From positions 31,495,409 to 31,559,408 of the forward strand of contig OY727093.1 in assembly GCA_963402885.1 (NCBI GenBank): a DNA stretch of 64,000 nucleotides, given 5' to 3'. Origin of the DNA: Antedon bifida. Its lineage: Eukaryota; Echinodermata; Crinoidea; Comatulida; Antedonidae. A program made the position numbers and the translations under genes. Of the stretch, positions 50,601 to 63,229 are shown one piece after another. Positions within the stretch are counted from its first letter, which is position 1; each line of letters begins with the position of its first letter. Below the pieces are notes generated by a model. It was not told the origin of the DNA. It did not search any database and was given only the letters and a program-made list of their open reading frames with translations.

Positions 50601-52520
50601 CATTTAAAACTAAGCATTTACCAATCGTCTGCTCCTCAATGCTGCGTTCAGCTAAGTACTTGCGGCGTTTTTCTCGCATGACATGCTGGAGTCGTTTGAA
50701 CTGGTTTATATAAAGCGACTGCAGTCGAATCAGTTTCTCTTTTGTCGTCAAGGCAACCTCTTCAGCTGTGTACACTCCTGCATGCCTGCAACAAATATCA
50801 AACCATTTATAACATTATTAAGCACAAACATTGTTGTTGTTTACAAGGGTAAAAATGATGTTTAGTAAACAATAACAAATTTACCTGAATATATGATACT
50901 GTAATTCATTCATTCATCAGTCGAAAATCATCATCATGGGTGGTCAGAATGGACACATTCTGTGTTTGTAAGGTGGCTTATTTAATTTATCTGGCAGATG
51001 ATGGGTCATTACCTTTAAGGGTCAAGGGTATGACTGGTATGTAAATAAATAGTAATAATATGGTTTGGAATTGTAATGACTAAAGCTCTGTCTACACTAT
51101 CAAACTAGTTTGACTAAAAAATGATGTGCCCAAATATGGTAGTGATGTGACATCATCATGTCACATGGATCATGTCACATTGTTTTGTCACATAAAGTTT
51201 GATAGTGTAAACAGAGCTTAATGATGACTTACTTGAGCAAATCCTCTTGCTCACTGTCCACACTTTCAGCATCACTCTCATTGTCACCTCTCCATGATTG
51301 GTCCACAAGTAGTGGTTCTACATCACTGCTGCTGTCACTACCATATTCTACCAAAAGAAGCATTGTTGGGTGCCATCTGTTGATTTATTATCTACTGTGT
51401 GGGTGATCTTCTATTTTTGTTTTATTTCATACGCATCCAACAGCAAGTAACTCACCAATTACATGATGGATAGACTATTTTATAATTTATAATGCTTATA
51501 AACTCATTTGAGGCTCAGGGAGTGGAGTTGAAAGAGTTGTGAGTTACAACCCTGGTACTAGGTCAGGATTGAACCCTGGACATTGGGAATGAAAGGCAAG
51601 CATGTTAACCACCAAGCTACAGCTTCATTCCAAATCTAGAACGTTGTTTGACTTGAATTTATTTTAAATAAACATAAAAAGATTGGATTAAAGTGAATTT
51701 AATTCAATACCTAATACTTTAGCGGCTTCTGATGGCAGGCTGTCAGGGAGCTGTTTAGAGGAGCTAGCTCTGTACGGATCAAGATCGTCAAGGATCGTCT
51801 CGGTGCGATTACTCGGACGTCTCTTTAAAATATTTTTATGACGAAGCATGGCGGTTTTCCTTGAGTGTTCAACACAAAATCTGGAGGGAGGAAAACATAG
51901 CATTTGCATTGAAATGATTACAAATTTATTGTTTAAATATTAGTAAATTATTTACTTAGAAAAGCTTATCACACCTAACTTACTTAGTCAAGTTACTAGA
52001 GTTTTGAAATTTTAAATTGACTTCAAAAAGTATGAACAGTTCATCAAACAGAAAGATGAGAGAAAGCCAATGTTAAAATCATCTACACTATCAAACTAGT
52101 TTGACAAAAAGTGCGATGTGCCTAAATACGGTAGTGATATGCCCAAATATGGTAGTGATATGACATCATAAAGTCCATATATGAGCACATCAAATTTGTT
52201 TGTCACATAAAGTTTGATAGTGCAGACAGAACTTGCTAAGTAGGTATGTATGTGGTACTTGCAATAATGTTTTGACACACAAACAATTCATACCCATCTT
52301 TTTTGTCTGATTTAGGTGCAGGATGCGGACAGCGTTTCCCATTCTTTGTAGATATATAATTGCATTGTTTAAATGGTGCATTCTTATCTTCAAGAATGTG
52401 TCGAATACAGTACTCATAGCCATCAAGTCGATTCTGCATACATATACGATGCGAATAGCTGCAAAACAAACTCTCAGAACGCAATGTCCGTCTACTGCTA
52501 GCATTGGATCGCCCTTTCAT
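47676..52520 (-). CDS. KANSL2: KANSL2-like NSL complex subunit with C-terminal CXC domain, 8 coding exons
   Basis: KANSL2 is a subunit of the nuclear NSL histone acetyltransferase complex built around MOF/KAT8. Exons (complement): 52294-52520, 51711-51880, 51233-51347, 50622-50785, 49898-50149, 49341-49510, 48895-49077, 47676-48053; 1659 nt, 552 aa. Two zf-C3Hc3H modules are present. The first (about residues 19-80) includes [20 protein letters not shown], nearly as in human. The second (about 290-350) reads [18 protein letters not shown]. Between them is the signature [20 protein letters not shown] and a basic helix. After a low-complexity acidic exon (61 codons), the last exon holds an SD-rich stretch and nine cysteines: 473, 475, 485, 496, 498, 505, 509, 511 and 514. 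These form CxC..C..CxCY..C..CxCxxC, followed by a Lys-rich tail. That part matches MSL2-type CXC domains and is absent from human KANSL2 as I know it. All junction phases agree. A 5' UTR acceptor lies just above the ATG (TTTTTTCAG at about 52528). Confidence 0.88.
48375..48697 (-). mobile_element. tRNA-derived SINE, family 3
   Basis: Read on the minus strand, the head GAGGGCGTGTGGCGCTGTGT and box B-like GAGGTTCGAATCCAACTC are tRNA-like. The tail ends in TATATAAGGATGAACTATTA and an ATT run. It lies in the last KANSL2 intron. Confidence 0.8.
49147..49286. mobile_element. MITE family P, copy 18
   Basis: GAACTCTGTCTACACTATCA ... GATAGTGTAGACAAGGCTTT. KANSL2 intron. Confidence 0.88.
50480..50542 (+). 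mobile_element. SINE/LINE 3'-tail fragment
   Basis: AAGCGCTTTGAACAG, then GGCGCTATATAAATG and an ATT run. This is a common animal retroposon 3' end. Only the tail is present. KANSL2 intron. Confidence 0.6.
51081..51220. mobile_element. MITE family P, copy 19, close to a 5' splice site
   Basis: TAAAGCTCTGTCTACACTAT ... GATAGTGTAAACAGAGCTTA. It ends about 11 bases from the donor GT of KANSL2 exon 51233-51347. Confidence 0.9.
51520..51640 (-). mobile_element. tRNA-derived SINE, family 1, second copy
   Basis: The reverse complement reads TGTAGCTTGGTGGTTAACAT ... AGGGTTCAATCCTGAC ... AACTCACAACTCTTTCAACT, matching 5911-6035. KANSL2 intron. Confidence 0.78.
52081..52234. mobile_element. MITE family P, copy 20
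   Basis: ATCTACACTATCAAACTAGT ... GATAGTGCAGACAGAACTT, with the core phrase doubled. First coding intron of KANSL2. Confidence 0.88.
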
Positions 52521-53638
52521 TTTAAACTGAAAAAAATGTAAACATATTTCTTGAAATAAAATACAATTAGTATTACAGTAGCTGATAAAGAGAGTAGCAT
52601 TAATTAATCATATGCATTGGTCATAATGGGTTATCATGCGTATGCTCATGAAACATGACCAATGGCTTAACATCCTATCTGAAGGATCATGATGATGCAA
52701 TGAAATTAGAACAGCTGAGTGATAGAGGCAACAAATTACATTTGTTTGTTCATACAATTAAATTACACAAAATAGGTATATGGTAGTATTTTAATTTTAG
52801 GTCTACTCATAACCTATATTTAGTAGTCACGCCTAGACCTCTCTCTAACTGTCTGTATTCTAGGTCACACCATAGAGATATTATAGTGAACCTCTATGCA
52901 CACCAATACTTAGCTAGGCTGACTACACAATAAAAAGCTTTTTTCACACGTACTGCTGGTGGTCACACAGGTTCAACCACGAGACTCCAACACACAATTC
53001 AGCAGTCCTTTCAGATCAAAGACCACATAAATTTAACCTTAGATTTTTAGTATATAATTTAGTATGTATATAAAACTAGGATTTGATCATGTTTAAATTC
53101 GTCATTAATGTTTCATGGCTTGCAGTTTACATTATTAATGAAAGAAAATATAGCAGCCCGCCCGCACATTTCATGAACGAAAGAAGTAAAAACGTGCCCT
53201 CTGCCAGCAACGAATCACTCGACGAAAGAAAGCAGTCGAGGGAGGAACTTAACAGTTCTCTAGAAAAATACAGAGTTTTCGGACATTAATCTTCAGATTT
53301 TGTTGATATTTATATTGCTAACTCGGCCTCAACAAATTGATACAATGTTTACCTGCAAAATTGATTTGAAAACACTTACGGATTTTTATCGAGGACGGAG
53401 AAAATTATTGCTCTACTTGGCGGATTTTGTTACAAGATTTCAGGATGGTTAGGCGCCGACCTTTCTGGTTCAGGAACAACAAAGATAGCTTTTGTTGTGC
53501 AATCAAGCATTGCAAGCTATCCAATTGCGTCATGCAGAAGCTGTTATTTCAAGAAAAGCTATCAGTAACCTTTGACCCTATTTGTAAAATCAAAACGAGC
53601 ATGCGTATACAGCTTGTCTGTTCGTCGTTCCTGGTCTC
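52521..53638. promoter_or_regulatory. Head-to-head promoter region, KANSL2 / cyclin T
   Basis: The two start codons are 1.1 kb apart and point outward. The KANSL2 5' UTR acceptor lies near 52528, so its first exon is further right. No TATA box or CpG island is obvious. Short frames here look like chance. Confidence 0.45.
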
Positions 53639-56600
53639 ATGGCGGTACGGTCCGAGAATTTCACAGAAAATTGGTATTATTCTCGGGAACAAATCGAAAA
53701 TTCTCCATCCCGCAAGTATGGAGTGGACCAGGAAAAAGAGTTGTCCTACCGTCAACAAGCTGCCAACCTTATTCAAGATATGGGACAACGTCTTACAGTG
53801 TATCTTTTTCATGATTCGGATGGCGTCTTTTCTTCTCCGCCATGTTGACGGGGAATTTTTATTTTGTAGTCATTTTTACTCATTAAATCATGTTATTTTT
53901 CTTATAAAAATAAGTAATGTAGGGTCTACAGTTTTTGAAATATAATCATTTATATAGTTTGTAAAATATTATATATTTTTAATCGCAAAATTTACCGTAT
54001 TTTGAATGATGATTGAATGGGGTTCAAGTAGCGTGCGTGTGATGGATGGTTAGCCGCCAAATATCGCAAATGAAGTGATCGCGGTGGGCCTAGCTATCTT
54101 AACTTTCTAATAAGTAGGTCACAGTGTACTGTTATCATATTTTATAATATTATGTACTTTATATTTTTGTAGATATTGTCTTTTTAAATAGAAATTATTG
54201 CATAATAAACATGAAAATCATATCATTATCACAAAGTTCATCAGAGAGGTCACACAGCCAGTTTTCCTAGAAAGTGATGAGTCATACTTTGAATATACCT
54301 ACAGTACTGTCTGTAGCAAGACTAACTTTTTATATTTTAAAGCTTGTGTACAGTAATTCTAGTTAAATTGATTGATTTATGAAATATACATGAATAATAT
54401 GTTAACATATTACATTGAAATCATTTAAATTTAATTATTTTGTTTGTCATGTCAAATAATATTAAATATTTGGTTCATGGATGGGAAATAGTTATTTTAT
54501 ATTATTATTATACAATACAGTGGTTCCCGTCATCTACCCAAAATTTGGCCCTCAAATTTTTCAAGAAATTAAATTACGGAGAATGAGATTGACAGTACAG
54601 TAAATATAAATATGATGATGTCATACTTATTTATTTATTTCAACAATATTTTACGAGGGTTGTCCATCCAGCCGAAGCTGATCATTAAGGACCCTCACAA
54701 AAATACATCATGACATTACAAGACATAAACATGTAACAATAAAAATTTTATTGAAATAAATATAATTTATAAAGATAAAAGAAACAAACAAAAACTATTT
54801 AGAATCATAAATTAAATATAAAATAAACATGAATAGTAATTTGTTAATAACATAATACATTGAAATCATTTAAATTTAATTATTTTGTTTGTCATGTCAG
54901 TTTGAATCATGGTGGGAAATATGTTATTCATATTAATATATACGATTTCAAAAAAGCCCTAGTCTTGTCATATCAATGAAAGTATTTTCCTTAATGCTGT
55001 ATCACAGTAACCAACTATGTATCAATACTGCTATAGTGTACATGCACAGGTTTTACATGGTCCATTCCTTCACAAAGTTTCATCGCAATGTAAGTCATGA
55101 GCTCTGTCTACACTATCAAACTAGTTTTACAAAAATAGTGTGATGTGCCCAAATATGGTAGTGATATGACATCATGTCCATATATGAGCACATCACTTTT
55201 TTTTTCACATAAACTTTGATGTGTAGACAGAGATTTATTTTTTTGATGACTGTATAAATAATTACTTTTATTTTAGTCTGTGTTTTTACTATTTTATAAT
55301 TGCTGTGCTGTTGTATATTTTATCTGGTCTTCCTATTCATAGTGTAATTAACTTTATAAAAATCTATTAAAAAAAAAACCCGATTTTTTTTTTTAAAGAA
55401 GTTTGATGAGAGGCAATTATTTTGTACTGTAAGCACCTGTGCTCAAAGACCATAACACTTCTAGACTTATTGTGACCACCATCTACCTGTATAAATATTT
55501 AATGATTTATTAAGAAAATAATATGTATTATTTGTGGAAACTAATATTAATAAACAACAATAGCTAGCAGACATTAGTCCTGTTTACTAATATTTGAATG
55601 TTTTTCCTTTTTTTTTTAGGTAATCGCGCCAGCCTGTTTATTTTTAGGAGCAAAAGTAGAAGAGCAACCCCGTAAATTAGAACATGTAGTTAGAGTAGCG
55701 TATGCTTGTTTAAATCGTGAATCGCAGCAACAACTAAACCCCAAAACTGAGGTACGTTCTAAATTACATAATCATCTTGTAACTTATGTTAGAAGGCTTA
55801 AATTTATAACAAAATAATTGTCACTTTCTTAATGATATTTTATTCTATTTTTATATATCTGTATTTTTATGATTTTTTTTACATTACATACTGTATATTT
55901 TTATATAACTTTTTAACTTATTCTAAAATGTTTTTATGCTGTTTGTTGCCTTGAGGAAGACAAATTTCAGATTATTTTTTTTTTTCAATATAGTTATCTT
56001 GAATCGTGATATTTTTGAAATTTAAATATTTGAAGCTTTTAACAACCATATTATGTCTATTTACAGCTGTATTCGCAGTTAGCACAAGAACTTGTAATAA
56101 ATGAAAGCATTATACTACAGACATTAGGTAAGTGTGACATGTGTATTTGCTGCTTGCCTTTTGACTATGCATTGTCCTCATATTTTAGTGACAAATTAAT
56201 GGAATAATTGCTGTATTTGTTCCCTATTGTATGTAAATTCTTCCTACTTTTGTTTCTGACCAATCAGAAGATTTGGTACTAACATATTTGTTATCTTTTG
56301 TTAGGTTTTGAAAATGCTGTATTTGTTCCCTATTGAATGTAAATTCTTTCTCCTCTGTTTCTGACCAATCAGAAGATTCAGTATCATAACTAACATGTTT
56401 GTTATCTTTTGTTAGGTTTTGAAATTGCTGTATTTGTACCCTATTTTGTACCTGTTTTCTGACCAATCAGAAGATTCGGTACTAACATTTTCTTTATCTT
56501 TTGTTAGGTTTTGAAATTGCTGTTGACCATCCTCATACCCATGTTGTTAAGTGTACTCAATTAATACGAGGTAAGTGGATAATTAATAAATGGTTAATTG

Positions 56601-59600
56601 GCAAACAATGTCCCAAAAAAAATACATTCAATACACTCATTTCCAATATTGCCCTTTTTATAATAAAAACCAAAGATATGTTTCAATCTGTTAGAAAACC
56701 AATCATGCATAACAGGCATACATTTATTTGAATATTTTATAAGGATATATTGTCCTTTTGCGATTGTTATTAAATATTGATATGTTTAGAATCGTCTACA
56801 GTAGAAATTCTCAATATTACAATTTGTACCGACCGGTCAATATCAAAATAAGATAATGAAGCTGTAGATAATCTAATGTTTTGATTTGGATTACGTTGAT
56901 AAAATGTTACATACAGCAATGAAACCTAGTTTAAATTAACTTTCGGCACAAATTGCATTAAGAATTGAGGCTTTCTACTGTATGTATAAGGATGTTACAT
57001 GCATGACAATTTACGGACTTTGTAGCAGTCAATTGTGTTGAGTGTTGTTTATTCTCCTTGAGGCTAATTTGCTAATAAGTTACTTTTACTTCACTTCCTT
57101 TGGTGACGTTGAAACCTGATTGGCTGACTTACTCGTTGCTGCCTCTTCTCTGTCGGCTTGTCTGTGTGACCACTTCCAGCCAGCAAGGATTTATCTCAGA
57201 CCTCGTACTTCATGGCGACCAACAGGTTGGCTGCCCTTTTGTCTTGTCTCTCAATTGGAAAACTCAAAGCCATGGCATTATTTGCTGATCAAATTTTGTT
57301 AATTTTGGTAACATATATTACTATTATAATTGTCATTGATAAAACAATACGTGTCATATAAAGTACATTTTGCCTTGGTTTACAGTCTTCCTACTAACTG
57401 ACTACATATTTAAACTGGTTGTAATTTTTTGTGCACATCATTAAATGGACCGTTGGTGGTTAATATCAAAACTTGCAAAAGACAATAACCATGCACTGCA
57501 GTATTTACTGGTGGCATTATAAGTAACTAATAACACCTATGGTTAACTAATGATGATGCAACAAAAAGTTACAGCTAGTCAATGTCAGTATTAAATATGA
57601 GGACTAGACATAGAGGTCAAAGGTTAGACTCGTAACAGAGATCACAGAGGTGGTGACCTTAACGGTCATGAGCTGTACGGGTAAGAAAAAAAAAACACAA
57701 ATGGTTCAATAATCTATTAAAATAGGCTAAGGCGAGAATGCCATCAAACTAATTTATTATCTTCTTTATTTTTATTAGAATAACTGCAGAATTTATCTAA
57801 AATCCAGTTTTTGTAATAAAAACCTTGATGAAATTGTTGGAGAAATATCCAGAGACGAAGATTTAAGATTTTTTTATTATTATGCAATTATGATTCTTAG
57901 TGAATAGAGTTTAACATTTAAATTTAATTTTAGGTTTGTAGTATACCCTGTACAGTGTTAAAGAAAGATAAATATCTTCATATTTAATGTATAAAACCTG
58001 GAAGTTCTGTAAATTATTTTTAAATTGTTAAAAAAAATTCAATGCTTAACAAGGTATACTACAAACAATAACATAATTTTAAATTTTGTAAAGAAAGTTT
58101 TTTTTTTAATTTTTACCACAAGTAAACAAGTTTGTTATGTTTATATATAGGATGCTGTGTTATCATATCTATAAACATACAAGATCATAGTTTTAAGTTA
58201 GATGTAATATAAGTTCCTGCAATATGTTATTAACATTAATGAAATGTTATTTGTAATTGTTTGTAATCTAGTCTTCATCTGACGACGTTTTGCCTTCGTT
58301 ATAAACCAACCGCTGTGGCATGTGCTTGTATACATTTGTCTGCAAAATGGTCCAAGATGCAGGTAACTTTTTTATTATATAATGTAATGTAAAGAACATA
58401 TTTGAGCTTTACCTTTGTGGTGTCATAAACCAATCTTGATCTCGTGACCTAATCTCCACTGCCTAAGTAATACACTTTATACGAGTAAAATTCTAGGCCT
58501 TTTTTAAAGTGACAAACTGTATAGAACCTATTGTCACTCCCTGATTTCAGTCACAATGTTACCTTCTCTTACTTAATAAAATGTTGTATGTTTATTTCAG
58601 ATACCCAAATCAAGTGATGGAAAAAATTTCTGGGAGTATGTGGATAGAAATATAACAGTATCAGTTTTAGACGGTAAATTTGTCATCTTTTGTAGTTCCT
58701 GCAATTATTTCATTTACCATAACATGGTTCATACACAATATGCATTTAAATGTTTTGTTTGTTTATTCGACCAGCATAAAATCAATACAATATAAATATA
58801 TTTATATATTTTTTTAAAAGAGATGAAAAAATGCTGGGCAGGGGCAGCTATAACTCAACGAGTCGCCTACCCCTCATATAAATGTTAACAATTTGGCAAT
58901 AAAATTGAATTTAAATTAAATGTATTGTACTTACTTAGTAGAATAGAACCCCTTCGTTAATCATTTTCCTAAAATTGGGGTTCTACTGGACATATTATGT
59001 AACCAGGTGTATTATATGCAGATAAGTGCATGGCCTGTTAATTCCCAATTAGAATTAATATTTGATTACCCTATTTTATTGACTCGTTAAGTGCTAGATT
59101 TTAATTAAAAGTAATTGCATTGTGTATATTGTAATCTTTTCTCTTTTTTTTACAGATATAACTAGGGAATTTATAAAAATTATAGAAAATAGTCCAAATA
59201 GGTTAAAACGGAAGCTGACATTAAAGGTAATTTATTTATTTATCTCCGTCAAAAGGTTAGGCTCATCTAAGTTTCTACACCATAGTGTCCATGGCATTCA
59301 GCACTTGGTGGATATGTGCGCTGTATATATTTTTATTATCTCTCTTTAACCTTGAATCAATTCCAACACCATATCTTTCCACTTAACTGTTAACTATTTT
59401 GTATTGAACATACTCGCTATTAATGTTTACATTTTACAATTGGTTTTATTGTTTAACAGGCGCAAGCTGAAACGGATTCAAAATCAAAAGTAAATGAAAA
59501 TGCATCAACCAGTAGCAGTAGTACTTCAATATTTGATGTCGATCCTGGAAGCTCTATACAAACAGACGCTTTGATGCTGGGTATGAGTGATCAAACGGAT

Positions 59601-62600
59601 GGAAAAAACGTACCTCCTGTAGTTCCTTCAAAATCGACCTTAAATCTGAATGAATATAAGAGGATGAAAGAAAAAGAAGTGAAATGTGAAAAGGAAAAAG
59701 AAAGATCAAGAATAAGAGAAGCCCAAAAACTTGAAGAGCAAAAGCGTTTAAACCACAAACGATTAATGGAGCAAGAAAAACATAAAGAAAGATTGGAGCA
59801 GGAAAAACATAAAGAAAGTAATAGTCGAATGCAAAATGCTGCTAAACACAGTGAAAGCAGGTCGCATGAGATGCAGGTAAAATCACAAGAGGGTCACAGT
59901 AGCAGTAACAAGTCAATTACTGATCAAGTGAAACACGGAGATCATAAATGGTCTAGTTTGCATACTGACAACCCTGAAAAAGTACTTGATAGGTCCCAAG
60001 GACATGGAGATGCACGTCGAACGCATGACCGACCACGTTCCCATCATGTGCAAAATCCACATGCCCCACCTCATAGCGACAGAACGCATAGTGTTAAACC
60101 AAGCAGTAAAGATGTCCGACCACCAGATCATAAAAAAGATATTCGTAATCGTCACCATCACCAAGAGAAGAGACCAAATGAGAATCACAGACATCAAAGG
60201 CCAGTAGAAGAGCCCCGGTCACATTCTGACCAGCGGCACAGAACTGACCATAGACATCCTGATGGAAAAGTGGCCATACCTAAACATAAACATTTACATG
60301 AAAAACCAGTAGACCAAAAATTGCCAGAATTTGAGCAGAAAGAAACATTGTCTATACAAGATAAAACAAAACAAGATTATATACTTATGAAACCAGAAAG
60401 CCTAGTTGAAATGGATATACTTGGAGCGCTAAAAGAGGAGTGTTCTAGTCCATATATACAAAGCTCACAAAAACCAAGTCCTGTACCAACAACGCAATTG
60501 GATTATAAGGCTGCCATAGCAAAAGATTCAAGAGAGTGGTTTAAGCAGGAAAGAGTTCCTGACCACCAGTCGCTAATTCAAGAGTCGATGCAAGGAATAA
60601 GTAAACAAGAATCGGCAACTCAACCAATAGTTTCCAAAGACCGTAGGAAAAAGTCTGCAGAGCACTTAACGGAAGCAAAAACATCAAAGGGGAAACCTGA
60701 TGTTAATGTTAAGTCTGAACATGCTCATGTAAAGTCTGAGCACACTCATGTTAAGTCTGAGCACACTCATGTTAAGTCTGAACATGTTCCTATGAAGTCT
60801 GAGCATGCTCATGTTAAGTCTGAGCATGTTATATCGAAACCCGATTCGCCTAGGATGAAAAAAGAATCAGTAAAGTTGAATATGGATCCTTTACAAGCTG
60901 AAAAGGCAGTCAAAGTGAGGAGAGATTTTCAACAAGAATCTATGTTATTGAAGCCTGAACATTCTGTTCCAACAGTGAAGTCTAGTCCAGTCAAAGTTAA
61001 AAAAGAAGTCAACCATGAACCTATGAAATTGAAGTCTGAGCATCATGCCAGCCCTGTCAAAAATCGAAAAGGAGTTCTTCAAAGTCCAAACAAAACAAAA
61101 AAACGTGTTTCTTCCAGGCCAATTAAAATGGCAGAAACCAGTACATTGGATCTCTCCAGTATCGGCATCAGCAGTATATTGACTCACACGGAGTTGTCGA
61201 TTGGAAAAGAACAAAACAGGGAACAGGCCAAAACTACTCCAAATCCAACAACCACAAAAACAAAAGAGGTGAAGAAAGAAACTGCTGTTAAATTAGATTT
61301 TAATTACTCAAAACCAGTCCTTCAAAAAGGAAAAAGCGAACCAGTTGCACCTCCGAAGAAGCGCATCAAGAACATGATGCAAACTCAATCTCAGCCATCT
61401 AATTTCGATGCTGAACACTTAAGTGTGCCACATCATTCATCTCAACATGCGACGCAGCGTACCACTCAAAAAGTACTACCTGAACAAATGCCAGCAACAA
61501 CGGATATGTCAAAATTGAATTTAATAACGGCAACGCATTCAATTCAGCCACAGAAGACTCAAGCTTTTGTCCAACATGTGCAGCAACCAGCTCGGCAACA
61601 TAAAACCGAATCGGCTTTACCGCAGGTGACGCAACATCAAGCAGTTCATCAACAAGTACCTCAACCAATGTCTACCTTCAGTAATCCAGTGGAACCTTGG
61701 TCTGACATGATGCACCCTGCAGAGATCCTAGATGGGTCAGACTTCATGAATGATATAAAGCAGGACATGTCACAACTGGATGACTTCTCTACTGGAAATT
61801 TATTTGATTTTCCAAGTAGTGAAGCTACAAATCCTGTTGGTATAAATGATTCTTCTAATATACTAGAACAGCAACTGACTGCTTTGACACCAACAGTAGA
61901 CGCTTCACATTTAACAAAGGACAAATCTGTTAAAAAATCAGAAGCAAGAGTGAAAAGAAAAGAAACAAGCCCAGTAAAGCACAGTAATAAACAACACGCA
62001 AGCCCAGTAAAACAAACTAAACAAAAATCGATTCCTAAAGATGTCCATCCTGCTGAAATATTGGGTGATATTCCTGTTAAGAAATCAAAACCTGTTAAAA
62101 AAGAATTAGCGCCACAAACGAACCAGCTAGATTTTGATCTTCATCCAGCTGAATTGTTAGAGTCTGTTTCCATGCAGGCTTCTTCACAACCAAAAGAACC
62201 TTCAGAAGATGGAGAATTAGTTGGCGACGACTCTCTTGTACATCCGACAGAAATCGAGAATCCTGCTCTTTCACGCGTAAGAAATGAAGAACTGGTTACT
62301 TTAAAGACCTCTGAACCAAAAGAACGAGATCATGAACGCAGATCTTCAGAGCATAGGCGGCATTCAAAACACAAGCATTCTAGTGAAAAGAAAAAGAAAG
62401 ATAAAGATAGGGATCGACACAGAAGTAAAGATAGGTCATCAAGTCGCAGCAAGGAAGTCCACCACTCGGAAAGTAAAGAACATTCTAATGGTACTGAGGC
62501 TGGACCGTCTGTACATGATGAACAGCCGACCAGCGTACTAACAACATCTGGAGGAATCAAACTTAAGATTAAATTTGGCAACTCTTTTGACAAACAGGCT

Positions 62601-62942
62601 TCACCATCTGCAGGTAGCTCACCTCTCAGCATGAAAATTGACCTCAAAAAGATCCATTCGTCAAAACATGATCGTGATGGTAAACATGAGAAGGAACGGA
62701 AAAAGGATAAGAGTTCGCGACATCATAAACACAAGTCCCATAAGAGGTCTCACAGTCCTCTGGAGAGCTCTGCCGTGGATCCTCCAGCATCACCGGCGAA
62801 GCGACGAGCTACAAACAGCAGCCATCATAATTCACTGCTTAGTTTACCAATGCCTCCAGCAGATCCAAAAAAGAAAAGTAAGCATTCCTTAAGTAACAGC
62901 AATGGCGACTCACCTGCAAGTAATGTGTACAATTTTAATTGA
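53639..62942 (+). CDS. CCNT-like: Cyclin T (P-TEFb subunit), 10 exons, unusually long tail
   Basis: Cyclin T partners CDK9 in P-TEFb, which releases paused RNA polymerase II. Exons: 53639-53799, 55008-55089, 55620-55751, 56067-56127, 56508-56570, 57180-57225, 58272-58362, 58601-58673, 59156-59226, 59460-62942; 4263 nt, 1420 aa. Residues 1-260 are the two cyclin boxes: [19 protein letters not shown] and [59 protein letters not shown], then NSPNRLKRK. The Tat-binding cysteine region of human CCNT1 is not conserved. The tail (261-1420) comes almost wholly from one 3.5-kb exon. It has a Lys/Glu coiled-coil start, a His-rich segment, seven-residue KSEHxHV repeats, four HPAE/HPTE motifs, and a C-terminal [20 protein letters not shown] block like other cyclin Ts. 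Human CCNT1/2 are about 730 aa. Small exons 2 and 6 were found by matching the expected cyclin helices. Confidence 0.93.
55099..55235. mobile_element. MITE family P, copy 21, close to a 5' splice site
   Basis: GAGCTCTGTCTACACTATCA ... TTTGATGTGTAGACAGAG. It starts about 9 bases after the donor GT (55090) of cyclin T exon 2. Confidence 0.88.
56205..56507 (+). repeat. Three tandem copies of a cyclin T 3' splice site region
   Basis: About 92-111 bp is repeated upstream of exon 56508-56570. Each unit includes CTGACCAATCAGAAGATT(C/T), TTATCTTTTGTTAG (varying slightly) and GGTTTTGAAA(T/A)TGCTGT. The two upstream AG acceptors fall at 56303-56304 and 56414-56415, ahead of the true one at 56506-56507. 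Confidence 0.9.
57226..58271 (+). other. Cyclin T intron between exons 6 and 7
   Basis: About 1 kb of AT-rich DNA from GTTGGC to ATCTAG. I see nothing further in it apart from simple A/T runs. Confidence 0.6.
60712..60835 (+). repeat. In-frame 21-bp repeat in the cyclin T tail
   Basis: The seven-residue unit (KSEHxHV) repeats six times, around residues 678-719. DNA units are close to identical (AAGTCTGAGCACACTCATGT), so the array is young or homogenised. It adds to the His-rich character of the tail. Confidence 0.9.
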
Positions 62943-63223
62943 TGTTGCAGAATAGAAGTGGCAGCAGTGGCAGCATTTGGGTATACAACCATTCCAGAAG
63001 ACTCTATTGCAATTATGAAATGTATTGATACAGTTGACTATAGACAACTTTTACCGACAAAATTATCATGGCTTGATATGAAGAAAGTTACGTTTTCTGT
63101 ACAGATTAATGTACAAAAGAAAATGAAAGAAAAAAAAAGAGAATTTTTAATTTTACTTTCTCTTTACAAATTGTAAAAAAAAAGAATGTTTTCCTAGTGT
63201 ATTCAATTTAATTATGGAAAAAA

Positions 63224-63229
63224 AATAAA
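63224..63229 (+). terminator. Polyadenylation signal AATAAA (cyclin T)
   Basis: Canonical hexamer about 280 bases past the cyclin T stop codon. Inferred from position. Confidence 0.4.

Noticed and set aside
53427-53945. 172-codon frame overlapping the start of cyclin T
   Set aside because: It is in a different frame from the cyclin T first exon, whose protein is a clear family match.
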